Assembly (NCBI GenBank): GCA_002411085.1
Contig: DHQK01000256.1
Location: forward strand, 1-13,249
Source: Marinilabilia sp. UBA5340
GTDB lineage: Bacteria > Bacteroidota > Bacteroidia > Bacteroidales > Marinilabiliaceae
Direction: 5' to 3'
Length of the DNA: 13,249 bases
Each line of letters starts with the position of its first letter. Position 1 is the stretch's first letter. Under the pieces are notes generated by a model. It worked only from the letters and a program-made list of their open reading frames with translations, did not search any database and was not told the DNA's origin. Shown here one piece after another: positions 1 to 7,020 of this stretch. The translations under genes were made by a program, and so were the position numbers.

Positions 1-1121
1 CGTTTAAATATGGCATTGTTAAAAAACGGAGGTTGCAGATTGGAGGTTGTTTTGTCTGTGTTTGTCCGTTCAAAGTGCCGGTTGTCATGCATGTAGGGCA
101 AATAAGCTTTTATGTAACGATCGAACAACTCTTCGGCGGGGTTGCGGTTATAGGTGTGCTGCGAATCACCATATACAATCTCCACGCCTTTTACTTTCAT
201 AAATGTTTCATTGTATTTGAGTATTTCATCCAGTTTTACCGGCGTTTGGCTGGAAAGATGATAAATTCCTCCTGAGGTGGGATTCTCGATAACTCTGAGT
301 GTTGCATCGACAAAATAGTTTACCGGGATAAGATTGAGGGCTCCGGATTTGGGCAGAATAATCTTTAAGGGCAAATATAGGTAGCCATCGTTATCCATTT
401 TTATACCATGAAGTTCTGATTTCTTTCCATTATTGTTTTTAATGTCGTTGAGGTAAATATCCCTGATGGCCATGAGCGATCGTATGGGATAATAAAGTGC
501 ATTGAATTTTAGTGAACGGCCGGTTCTCGAATCGCCATAAACAACTGTAGGACGGATGATAGAATATGAAATTGTGGTTTGGCCGCAAAAGGCAGCAATA
601 TTCTTTTCGGCCTGTGCTTTGCTCTCTTCGTAGACATTGACAAAATCAGTGGCCGTGGATAGTTGCTCTTTACAAACAGGACCATTCATTCCGCAGGCAT
701 AGGCTGTGCTGATGTAATGAAAGTACTGAAGGCGGGCGTCGGCAGCGAACTTCAGGATATTGTTTAAGCTGAAAACATTAGACTCGAATACCTGCTGGCG
801 CCAGCGTTCCGAGAAACTTGTGTCGGAGGCGCAATGAATCATTTGATCCGCTTCCACACACAGTGAACTGTATTTCGACTGATCCAGGCCAAGCCGTTCT
901 TGAGTGAAGTTTATTTCTACCGTCTTTAACCGGTTAGTGGGAATTTCTTTGTCAAGCCATTTCAGGATATTGTCAATCCTTTTAGCCAGGGTGGTAACAT
1001 TGTTGGAACGGCCTAAAGCAATGACGCGGTAACCTTTCTGCAGTAAGCCGGCCATCAGGTGACTTCCTAAAAAACCGGTGGCACCGGTGAGCGCGATTGT
1101 TTGAACAATATGTTGAGGCAT
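1..1121 (-). CDS. NAD(P)-dependent reductase, NAD_binding_4 / thioester (fatty acyl-CoA) reductase-like, 3' end cut by window
   Basis: I translated this by hand on the minus strand. It is open from an ATG at 1121 to the left edge, giving 373 complete codons and no stop, so the C-terminus lies outside the window. The protein is an extended short-chain dehydrogenase. The N-terminus has the Rossmann dinucleotide motif TGATGFLG (G13, G16, G19). S138 in YISTAY and the pair Y164/K168 in YEESK form the Ser-Tyr-Lys catalytic set, followed by RPTVVYGD (190-197). The spacing and the HCASDTSF segment fit the male-sterility / NAD_binding_4 family, whose members reduce acyl thioesters to aldehydes or alcohols. 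A plain nucleotide-sugar epimerase-like SDR is possible but less likely. The leader shows no Shine-Dalgarno sequence. The gene faces the same way as the flavin oxidase upstream, but a 298-base gap makes co-transcription uncertain. The substrate is unknown. Confidence 0.82.
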   Translation of the reverse strand, partial: MPQHIVQTIALTGATGFLGSHLMAGLLQKGYRVIALGRSNNVTTLAKRIDNILKWLDKEIPTNRLKTVEINFTQERLGLDQSKYSSLCVEADQMIHCASDTSFSERWRQQVFESNVFSLNNILKFAADARLQYFHYISTAYACGMNGPVCKEQLSTATDFVNVYEESKAQAEKNIAAFCGQTTISYSIIRPTVVYGDSRTGRSLKFNALYYPIRSLMAIRDIYLNDIKNNNGKKSELHGIKMDNDGYLYLPLKIILPKSGALNLIPVNYFVDATLRVIENPTSGGIYHLSSQTPVKLDEILKYNETFMKVKGVEIVYGDSQHTYNRNPAEELFDRYIKAYLPYMHDNRHFERTNTDKTTSNLQPPFFNNAIFK

Positions 1122-1419
1122 AAAAAAATATGAGCGTATTTGTTTTGAATAATCAATACTCCGTTACCTTTTAGGTAAAGGTGTTTGAGTAAGATACAAA
1201 TTATCAGATTTGTAGGGTATGTCTTAAATCTAATTCAAAAGAACAATAATTTATGGCAATCGCTTTGTGAAAACGAACCAGGTGTTTGTATGTCAGGTAT
1301 TTCACCCTTTGGATGTTGGATAATGATCATATTAGAAAATTTTTTTTGCCTCTCAACCTTCTGTTTTTGTTAACTTATATCTCACCAGAGTTATCGTGAC
1401 TCACGATCTATTTTGTACT
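1122..1419. other. Intergenic region with two short palindromes
   Basis: This 298-base AT-rich gap lies between two minus-strand genes, so it should hold the 3' end signal of the flavin oxidase and the promoter of the reductase. I see a small hairpin TTACCT-TTT-AGGTAA at 1164-1178. I also see a symmetric 15-base palindrome at 1393-1407, listed separately. No convincing TTTG/TAnnTTTG promoter pair is visible in the minus direction. A 62-codon plus-strand reading frame (1185-1373) lacks protein-like composition and is not called. Confidence 0.6.
1393..1407. promoter_or_regulatory. Perfect 7+1+7 palindrome, possible operator
   Basis: ATCGTGA-C-TCACGAT is perfectly symmetric around position 1400. 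It lies 12 bases beyond the stop codon of the flavin oxidase. The one-base centre and the absence of a following T-run on either strand argue against an intrinsic terminator. A dimeric regulator could bind such a site, but no second copy was noticed in the window and it lies about 270 bases from the next start codon. Its function is inferred only. Confidence 0.3.
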
Positions 1420-3252
1420 CTAACTGTATAGAAAGTTCTCTTTTCTGCAGAATCCCTGAGTAAACAAGTGGAGTATCCACTTAACGGTACCGGTTTTTTG
1501 GGTAAATTTTTCTATCATCACTCCAGCCTCCTGCATTGCTTGTTGCATGCGGGCAATCTCATCCGGATCGTTTTGATCAAGATAATAATCGTATTCAAAA
1601 ACACATCTTTTGCCGTTATCTAGGGGCGTGATGAATCCATAATCATTTTTAATTTGGTGCTTTTCGGCAATTCTTCTGAACTCGCCATCTATTTCCGCAA
1701 TCAAAGCATTGTCAATGGGAAGATAGATGATCAGTGCCACCACATGTTTCTCGCGTCCCATTCGCGAGCTGATGATCCTGAACATATTTAGCCATACAAG
1801 GTCGGTCATTTCGGGTTTGGCAAACAGTTTTTTGAAGAAAGTTCTTAAATCAGGATCTATCTCCTTTGCCAGCAGTTCGGGAGAAGGGGAGAGCGCTGCT
1901 TCGGATAGATCGGTAAACCCGTTTAATTTCAGATAGGAAAAGGGTTCATCGTCTGACATTTCGGTAAGGAGGGATAGCCATTTTGCTGATCGAAGTGAAG
2001 GCATTCCCAGATATAAAGTTCTGAAAAGTTTCTGATCGATGGTTGGAAGCTCCATATTGCGAATGGTGCTTATGTCATATTTCCCGCCAATGACCAGTAC
2101 AAGAAATTGTATTCCCAACTCTTTATTGAAGGTATCTTTAATATCTGCTGCCAGCTTTTTTGTAGGTGCCATAAAAGTGGATAAATACTCGCCACCTAAA
2201 ACTCCGATCGCCAGTCCTATGCGATGAGTGGCGCACTCTTTTGAGAAGTTAAGTGCTTCTTCCATTGACGCAAAAGGCACCAGAATTCCCTCTTCGTCAC
2301 CAGTGACGGGATGCAGTTTTATGCTGGCTGAAGTGCAGATGGCAGGGATTCCTTCATTGGAAGGATTAAAGGCAAAAAAATTGGGGGCATCCTTGTCGTT
2401 CATTTGGAAAAGTGTACCCTCTTTGGAAACAAACTCTGCATCGATGTAATTGTCGGCAGCTGTTCCGTAAGAGGCCGAGAATGTGGAGAAAATTCCCGAA
2501 CACATAATGTTGGCACATACCAGTGCCGAGGGCTCGGCCACATTAACCCGGAAGCCTCTTTTCTGTGCTTCTTTCTGAAGATTGAAAGCCGTTACCCCGG
2601 CGCCCACTTTTACCAGCCAGTTTTTCTCATCAAATTCGATGGTTTTCATGCGATTCATGTCAATCACGGCTCCTTTGCTCATGACAAACCCCATAACACT
2701 TGATCCGTTTCCACGCACCGCAAAAGGAATCTCATAACGGTTTAATAGTTTTACGATGGATGCCACCTCTTTGTTGGTTTTGGGCATTATTACATAATCG
2801 GGCATGGTGGGTGTTGCTACTGGTGAGGGGTCGTGGGCGTAAGTGAGGGCAATAGCCCTGTCGGAGGTTGCCCAGAAGTCCCCTGTGATTTCTTTCAGTT
2901 CCGCGAGAACTTCATCAACTTCCTCGCGAACTACCTCCCCGCCGTTTTCAATATGAAAAGCCATAAGGTCTTTCAGTGCTTTCATTACTTTGGTGGGGCG
3001 CATCTCTGTGACAAAGTAACACTGGTAATCACATTTTCCGCAGAGATCACAGGTGTCAGCAATTTCCAGACATTTTTCAGTAACCGGTATTTTTCCATCC
3101 GCAAGTGCGGCATATAAATCCATGCGTCCCTGAGGGTAAAATCCCACATAATGTTTTTCGGGGCCTGAGGCACAAATTCCGGTTCCCAGGAAATCGATTT
3201 TGCACATGGCATAGTGGCGGCAATTTTTGGCGGTAGTCAATGGTTCATGCAT
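1420..3252 (-). CDS. FAD-binding oxidoreductase (GlcD/D-lactate dehydrogenase type) with N-terminal iron-sulfur region
   Basis: This 610-residue protein has two visible parts. The first 78 residues hold eight cysteines (C11, C17, C27, C61, C68, C71, C74, C78). The last four form a C-x2-C-x2-C-x3-C [4Fe-4S] motif, so this part probably carries one or two clusters. Residues about 150-325 look like a PCMH-type FAD-binding domain (FAD_binding_4). It starts at PDYVIMPKTNKEV, continues through the phosphate-binding turn RGNGSSVMG (180-188) and ends near TSASIKLHP. The remainder resembles the FAD-oxidase C-terminal substrate domain. Family members oxidise 2-hydroxy acids such as D-lactate or glycolate and pass electrons to quinones or ferredoxin-like partners. 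The substrate here is unassigned. No signal peptide or membrane segment is evident. The usual C-terminal NPGK-like ending of the family is missing, and the protein ends in a basic, aromatic tail instead. The start ATG at 3252 is the only one upstream of the first cysteine. Confidence 0.85.
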   Translation of the reverse strand: MHEPLTTAKNCRHYAMCKIDFLGTGICASGPEKHYVGFYPQGRMDLYAALADGKIPVTEKCLEIADTCDLCGKCDYQCYFVTEMRPTKVMKALKDLMAFHIENGGEVVREEVDEVLAELKEITGDFWATSDRAIALTYAHDPSPVATPTMPDYVIMPKTNKEVASIVKLLNRYEIPFAVRGNGSSVMGFVMSKGAVIDMNRMKTIEFDEKNWLVKVGAGVTAFNLQKEAQKRGFRVNVAEPSALVCANIMCSGIFSTFSASYGTAADNYIDAEFVSKEGTLFQMNDKDAPNFFAFNPSNEGIPAICTSASIKLHPVTGDEEGILVPFASMEEALNFSKECATHRIGLAIGVLGGEYLSTFMAPTKKLAADIKDTFNKELGIQFLVLVIGGKYDISTIRNMELPTIDQKLFRTLYLGMPSLRSAKWLSLLTEMSDDEPFSYLKLNGFTDLSEAALSPSPELLAKEIDPDLRTFFKKLFAKPEMTDLVWLNMFRIISSRMGREKHVVALIIYLPIDNALIAEIDGEFRRIAEKHQIKNDYGFITPLDNGKRCVFEYDYYLDQNDPDEIARMQQAMQEAGVMIEKFTQKTGTVKWILHLFTQGFCRKENFLYS

Positions 3253-3472
3253 GGAAGTCCGATTTGGTGATTCTCAAATATACTGATTATCCGGCACTTT
3301 CTCATGCCTGGTTTGAGTCTGCCCGATTGGATTCTTTGTGCCCGTTAGAGGTGTTTTAATATAAAAAGGTTATGCCGGTTCCATATTCTGATTCTGTGAA
3401 CAAAAACTGGATTTACAAGTTCTTGAGTTACCTCCCTAAACCTATGTAATAACAAACAATAGAAACAAAAAT
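3253..3472. other. Divergent intergenic region
   Basis: This 220-base segment separates the minus-strand flavin oxidase from the plus-strand curA-like gene, so it should contain both promoters. I could not find a convincing TTTG/TAnnTTTG pair in either direction. The last 30 bases before the plus-strand start are very A-rich, as is usual for Bacteroidota leaders. No strong inverted repeat was seen. Confidence 0.5.
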
Positions 3473-4477
3473 ATGATGCGTACAACTAAAACTATTCTTT
3501 TAAAGAGCAGACCTGAAGGGAAACCCCAGATAACCAATTTTGAATTTACAACTTCCGATGTGCCGGAACTGAAAGAGGGAGAGGTGTTGCTGGCAACGAA
3601 GTATGTCTCTGTAGATCCCTATTTACGCGGACGTATGAGTGATGCACCTTCTTACATTCCATCTTTTGAGGTCAATAAACCTATGGCATCCGGAATCGTA
3701 GCGGAAGTTTTAGAATCTAAACATAATGAATTGGGAAAAGGGGACTATGTCTCCGGTCTGCTGCAATGGAAAGAAACTCAGGTAGCCAGGGGTGTTGAGC
3801 TGATCAAAGTAAATGCCGATAAGGCTCCATTATCAGCCTATCTGGGGGTTTTGGGAATGACCGGACTCACTGCTTATCTGGGATTAACCGAGATCGGAAA
3901 ACCAAAGAAAGGAGAAACGCTTCTGGTTTCGGGTGCTGCCGGTGCCGTTGGTAGTGTGGTTGGCCAAATAGGAAAGATACTTGGATTACGTGTAGTTGGG
4001 ATTGCCGGAAGCGATGAAAAAGTAAATATGCTTATTTCCGAATTCGGGTTTGATGAGGCCATTAACTATAAGACGAACAATGATATGACGGGAGCTATTG
4101 CAAAGGCTTGTCCCAACGGAGTGGATGTCTATTTCGACAATGTAGGTGGAGAGATCTCTGAGGCTGCGCTTTTTAACATCAATAAATTTTCCAGAACCAT
4201 AAACTGTGGTGCCATTTCGGTGTACAACAATACTGAGTTACCGAAAAGTGTGAGTGTGCAGCCCTTCCTGATAAAGAAAAGTGCTTTGATGCAGGGATTT
4301 ATCGTATCTGATTTTGCTGACAAGCATGCCGGGGGAGTAAAACAACTGGCAGAATGGTACAGTGAGGGAAAAATAAAATCAGAGGAGACTATAGAAGAGG
4401 GATTTGAAAATATCCCACAAGCTTTTTTGGGACTGTTCGAGGGGAATAATAAGGGGAAAATGGTAGTGAAGGTTTGA
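3473..4477 (+). CDS. NADP-dependent oxidoreductase, CurA / prostaglandin reductase (PTGR) type
   Basis: This 334-residue, full-length member of the zinc-independent medium-chain dehydrogenase/reductase superfamily belongs to the leukotriene B4 12-hydroxydehydrogenase / CurA branch. The N-terminal GroES-like part holds VDPYLRGRM (47-55). GMTGLTAY (128-135) leads into the Rossmann domain, whose nucleotide-binding turn is GAAGAVG (154-160). DVYFDNVGG (218-226) is a hallmark of the family. Such enzymes use NADPH to reduce the C=C bond of alpha,beta-unsaturated ketones and aldehydes, often to detoxify reactive carbonyls. They are soluble cytoplasmic proteins. Two consecutive ATG codons (3473 and 3476) could serve as the start, and no Shine-Dalgarno sequence is present. 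The gene appears to be a single unit, divergent from the flavin oxidase and followed by a hairpin. The family call is secure but the physiological substrate is not known. Confidence 0.92.
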   Translation: MMRTTKTILLKSRPEGKPQITNFEFTTSDVPELKEGEVLLATKYVSVDPYLRGRMSDAPSYIPSFEVNKPMASGIVAEVLESKHNELGKGDYVSGLLQWKETQVARGVELIKVNADKAPLSAYLGVLGMTGLTAYLGLTEIGKPKKGETLLVSGAAGAVGSVVGQIGKILGLRVVGIAGSDEKVNMLISEFGFDEAINYKTNNDMTGAIAKACPNGVDVYFDNVGGEISEAALFNINKFSRTINCGAISVYNNTELPKSVSVQPFLIKKSALMQGFIVSDFADKHAGGVKQLAEWYSEGKIKSEETIEEGFENIPQAFLGLFEGNNKGKMVVKV

Positions 4478-4607
4478 AGAGCACATTGATGGCATTCCTC
4501 TGAGTATTGCCTGGTTTGGACATTAATAAAAGAAAAACTATTTTTACCAATGTTCGAAAACCATTGTTAATCCGACCCCCTGAATAATGTTAAAAATTTC
4601 ATTCTAT

Positions 4608-4658
4608 AGTGCACATAAAACACATCTTTGCTGTTGTTTTATGTGCATTTTTATTTTG
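4608..4658 (+). terminator. Long inverted repeat with T-rich tail, likely terminator after the curA-like gene
   Basis: TGCACATAAAACA (4610-4622) is exactly complementary to TGTTTTATGTGCA (4635-4647). One wobble and one further pair extend the stem outward, and the loop is 12 bases. TTTTTATTTT follows directly, as expected for a factor-independent terminator in the plus direction. It lies about 130 bases past the curA-like stop. The stem is AT-rich, so it is weaker than its length suggests. The loop and tail also overlap a promoter-like pair (see next entry). Confidence 0.55.
4627..4658 (+). promoter_or_regulatory. Putative Bacteroidota-type promoter for the small exported protein gene
   Basis: TTTG at 4627-4630 is followed after 20 bases by TTATTTTG at 4651-4658, which is one mismatch from the TAnnTTTG -7 element of Bacteroidota housekeeping promoters. 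Transcription would begin near 4665, roughly 28 bases before the ATG at 4693. The match is imperfect and sits inside the hairpin described at 4608-4658, so one of the two readings may be coincidental. Confidence 0.35.
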
Positions 4659-4692
4659 AATAAAAGAGCATGATTTTAAATCTTGAAGTACT

Positions 4693-5178
4693 ATGAAAAG
4701 ATTCACTCTCATCCTTTTTCTGCTGGCTTTTGGTTTGGTTGCATCTTTCAGTCAAACCTCTTCTGATTCCATATCTATGAAGAAAGTATTTGGAGGCTAT
4801 CAGTATTATAAGGGAGAACAATTGTTGACACTACAGGAAACTACCAATGTTCTGAAATCAAATAAGTTTGCATTTGAACAGATGAGGTCGGCCCGTATAA
4901 AGAATACCATGTCATCTATTTTCGGATTTGCAGGAGGTTTTATGGTTGGCTGGCCGCTGGGAACCGCCATTGCCGGAGGAGATCCTGACTGGGCTTTGGC
5001 GGGTATTGGTGCAGGACTCATTGTTATAAGCATTCCTCTGAACAACAGGTTTAATCAGCAGGCAAAAGAGGCAATTGATATATACAATGAGGGGTTGCAG
5101 GCACATTCGTTGCGCCCGGTGCCTGAGCTAAAATTCGGGGTAATTGGCCACGGAATTGGGTTGGCACTGAGGTTTTGA
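4693..5178 (+). CDS. Small exported or membrane-associated protein of unknown function
   Basis: This 161-residue protein was not recognised as a named family. It begins with a clear signal peptide: a basic MKR start, a hydrophobic core of about 14 residues, and a probable cleavage region near residues 18-21 (ASFSQ). The mature part has a polar segment with MKKVFGGYQYYKGEQLLT. Next come two glycine-rich hydrophobic stretches (about residues 74-95 and 99-117), separated by a GGDPDWALAG turn, which look like a small membrane hairpin. The C-terminus ends in GIGLALRF. A terminal aromatic residue after alternating hydrophobics is reminiscent of outer-membrane proteins, but the chain is too short for a full barrel. 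It lies upstream of a PEGA-like lipoprotein gene on the same strand, 103 bases apart. A cell-envelope role is inferred from the export signal alone. Confidence 0.75.
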   Translation: MKRFTLILFLLAFGLVASFSQTSSDSISMKKVFGGYQYYKGEQLLTLQETTNVLKSNKFAFEQMRSARIKNTMSSIFGFAGGFMVGWPLGTAIAGGDPDWALAGIGAGLIVISIPLNNRFNQQAKEAIDIYNEGLQAHSLRPVPELKFGVIGHGIGLALRF

Positions 5179-5281
5179 CACTATAAGATGGATTGTAATT
5201 TTGAAAAAAGATTTGAGGCTGTGCATTGTTTGAAACTTTTCAGCTGTTTTTCCCGGCCCTTTCTGTAAATAAAAATTTAAA
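5179..5281 (+). other. Short intergenic spacer
   Basis: This 103-base spacer lies between the small exported protein and the lipoprotein gene. I see no strong hairpin and no convincing promoter pair. The last dozen bases before the ATG are AT-rich (TAAATAAAAATTTAAA), typical of a leader without a Shine-Dalgarno sequence. Read-through from the upstream gene is possible. Confidence 0.4.
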
Positions 5282-6247
5282 ATGAAACTGATTTTTTCCT
5301 TTATTCTTGTTCTTTTTCTATGCTCTTCTTGTGCTACGCTTTATACAGGAAGCAATACATTTATACATTTTAGTTCTAACCCTCAGGATGCTGAAATTTT
5401 AATAGACGGAGAGGTGGTAGCACATACTCCCCAAACAGTAAAAGTAAAAAGGTCACTAAAGAAAAAAACAATAGAGATTCGTAAAGATGGTTACCTTCTG
5501 GAGTCTTTTGAAATGGATAAAAAGTTTAAAGCACTCTCTCTTTTGAGTACCACCTTTATTTTTGTAGATCTGATTTCCGGCTCTATTGTTGATTACCGTG
5601 ATAACTTCATTCACAGGGAACTAATCCATGATTCTGGAAGAAAAGGAGATATTGAAGGATATAATTTAAGTGATAATTTTTATGTAATAACTAACCATGA
5701 CACCATCTATACGCAGCCATTTCAGGATTTTGACACCAGGAATTTTTTTAGTAACCGGTTGGATAAAATGAACTTCAGGCTTATTGATGGCACGATGAAA
5801 TCAGTCTTGGCCGATGATATTTATATGTACAAAACCCTTGAATTGTATCGAAAATCTTTGGGGATGTATTTTCTTTCCTTTCAAACTCAAATAAATTACA
5901 ATATAAAAAAGTACATCCGTGCAAAGTATTATGAAGGGCGCAAGATTCATAAATATATGTTTATGGAATGTCTGTTGACCAATAACAATTGTCATTTGTT
6001 AAGGTCACTGGTTGATGTTCTGTATATTGATCATGCCAGTTATAATGCTCCCGTTTTTTATTTGTACAAAGAAGGCGAGGTAGTAGAAAAGATAAAAAGG
6101 AGTGATTTGCTGAAAACAGTTGAAGATCACTTTAGTGAAGAAACAGAGTTAATTGCCATGCTAAAAGAAAAGAAAAAGTTTAAAACCATCGAGCAATATG
6201 TCTATCAGGAAAGGAGAAGGGCAGATCGATATTATGTGCCATTTTAG
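5282..6247 (+). CDS. PEGA-like domain lipoprotein with uncharacterised C-terminal region
   Basis: This 321-residue protein has an N-terminal lipoprotein signal. A hydrophobic core (about residues 3-13) leads into the lipobox LCSSC with the acylated cysteine at C17, so the protein should be anchored in a membrane facing the periplasm or surface. Residues about 29-73 resemble a PEGA domain, a small beta-rich module: SSNPQDAEILIDG, then TPQTVKVKR, then IEIRKDGY. PEGA modules are often found in surface or envelope proteins. A hydrophobic stretch at about 84-100 (LSLLSTTFIFVDLISGS) follows. The remaining 220 residues are polar and rich in Tyr, Lys and Glu, and I do not recognise a domain in them. 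The chain ends in a basic tract and YYVPF. It could act with the neighbouring exported protein, but only proximity supports that. Confidence 0.78.
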   Translation: MKLIFSFILVLFLCSSCATLYTGSNTFIHFSSNPQDAEILIDGEVVAHTPQTVKVKRSLKKKTIEIRKDGYLLESFEMDKKFKALSLLSTTFIFVDLISGSIVDYRDNFIHRELIHDSGRKGDIEGYNLSDNFYVITNHDTIYTQPFQDFDTRNFFSNRLDKMNFRLIDGTMKSVLADDIYMYKTLELYRKSLGMYFLSFQTQINYNIKKYIRAKYYEGRKIHKYMFMECLLTNNNCHLLRSLVDVLYIDHASYNAPVFYLYKEGEVVEKIKRSDLLKTVEDHFSEETELIAMLKEKKKFKTIEQYVYQERRRADRYYVPF

Positions 6248-6380
6248 AGAAATGTTGAATCATCTGGCGGGCGGTTGGTCATGCTGATTTCTGTGGGGGT
6301 TGAAGATTCTTTTTTCTTGTATTGCTTCGTCTTTTCGATAAATAAGAGTGTTCCGATTATGATTTCATTATCCTGGAAAA
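6248..6380 (-). pseudogene. Possible C-terminal remnant of a membrane protein gene (tentative)
   Basis: The gap between the lipoprotein gene and the DUF2867 gene reads, on the minus strand, as an uninterrupted coding-like stretch. It encodes a hydrophobic segment (NEIIIGTLLFI), a strongly basic stretch (EKTKQYKKKE) and a polar tail (TNRPPDDSTFL), ending at a stop at 6244-6246. This order looks like the last membrane helix and cytoplasmic tail of a protein. The frame continues into the DUF2867 start region, where its translation is only antisense of that gene, so no intact gene is present. It may be a decayed fragment or chance. Confidence 0.2.
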
Positions 6381-6389
6381 AAATTACAA

Positions 6390-6932
6390 ATGATTGAAAA
6401 ACATAATTTGATACCCAGTGGATCATTGCTTGGAGAGAACGGAAAACCTTATGATTATGTAGATAGTTTCCGGGGATTGCTGAATATTCAATGCCCGGAC
6501 ATTGATGAATTGGGGAGGTTGTTCATGAGTAGTGGACCGGCATGGGCTGATGGACTTATGAAAATCAGAGACAGGATAGTCGGGATATTTGGACTAAAAT
6601 CCGGAGCCAGGATGCTCCAGGAGCAACGTGAGTTAGAACCCAGCCATTTTCTGCCAGGCGAAAGAGCCGGGTTGTTTAAAGTTTTTCAAAAGACCGAAAA
6701 TGAGTTGATTATGGGGGAGGATGACAAGCATCTGGACTTCCGTGTGTCAATTTTGATACCATCCTCTGCGTTTGAACAAGGAAAAACGACCTTTTGGTTA
6801 ACTACTGTCGTGATTTACAAAAACTGGTTTGGAAGGCTTTATTTCTTTCCGGTTCAGTTTTTTCACCGGTTAATAGTTAAATTTACATTAAAATCAATGT
6901 TGCAAAGAATTAATGGGCAGTATGCTGATTGA
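6390..6932 (+). CDS. DUF2867 family protein
   Basis: This 180-residue protein matches the general features of DUF2867. They are an early YDYVDSFRG segment, a central WADGLMKIRDRIVGIFGLK helix (about 52-70), a beta-rich middle with LDFRVSILI and a WLTTVVIYKN strand, and a C-terminal FFHRLIVKFTLKSMLQR amphipathic segment. The family occurs alone, as here, or fused behind NmrA-like short-chain dehydrogenases. It may form a lipid- or ligand-binding fold, but its function is not established. There is no signal peptide, although the C-terminal third is hydrophobic and basic and could touch membranes. The start at 6390 was chosen because an A-rich leader precedes it. The gene converges on the chemotaxis receptor gene across a strong inverted repeat. 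The family call is from memory of its sequence pattern. Confidence 0.75.
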   Translation: MIEKHNLIPSGSLLGENGKPYDYVDSFRGLLNIQCPDIDELGRLFMSSGPAWADGLMKIRDRIVGIFGLKSGARMLQEQRELEPSHFLPGERAGLFKVFQKTENELIMGEDDKHLDFRVSILIPSSAFEQGKTTFWLTTVVIYKNWFGRLYFFPVQFFHRLIVKFTLKSMLQRINGQYAD

Positions 6933-6953
6933 GCAAGACGACATTTTATAACA

Positions 6954-7001
6954 AAACTCCGGAAATTCATGCTTCTGTAAGCGTTGACACTTCCGGAGTT
7001 T
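6954..7001. terminator. Bidirectional terminator between convergent genes
   Basis: AAACTCCGGAA (6954-6964) pairs perfectly with TTCCGGAGTTT (6991-7001), an 11-base-pair GC-containing stem. The 26-base loop contains a smaller hairpin, GCTT-CTGT-AAGC (6971-6982). It sits 22 bases past the DUF2867 stop and 19 bases past the chemotaxis receptor stop, exactly where a shared terminator is expected. The T-run is short on both sides (TTTCTATCTT on plus, TTTTGTTATAAAA on minus). Confidence 0.7.
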
Positions 7002-7020
7002 CTATCTTGATAAGAGGAGA

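Noticed and set aside
33..275. 80-codon plus-strand reading frame near the left edge
   Set aside because: It is antisense to the reductase gene on the minus strand, which has clear Rossmann and YxxxK motifs.
1164..1178. TTACCT-TTT-AGGTAA hairpin as a terminator
   Set aside because: It has only 6 pairs and no T-run, and in an AT-rich gap a stem of this size is likely by chance.
1185..1373. 62-codon plus-strand frame in the gap between the reductase and the flavin oxidase
   Set aside because: The composition is Cys-, Ile- and Phe-rich from AT-rich DNA, with no motif and no supporting leader.
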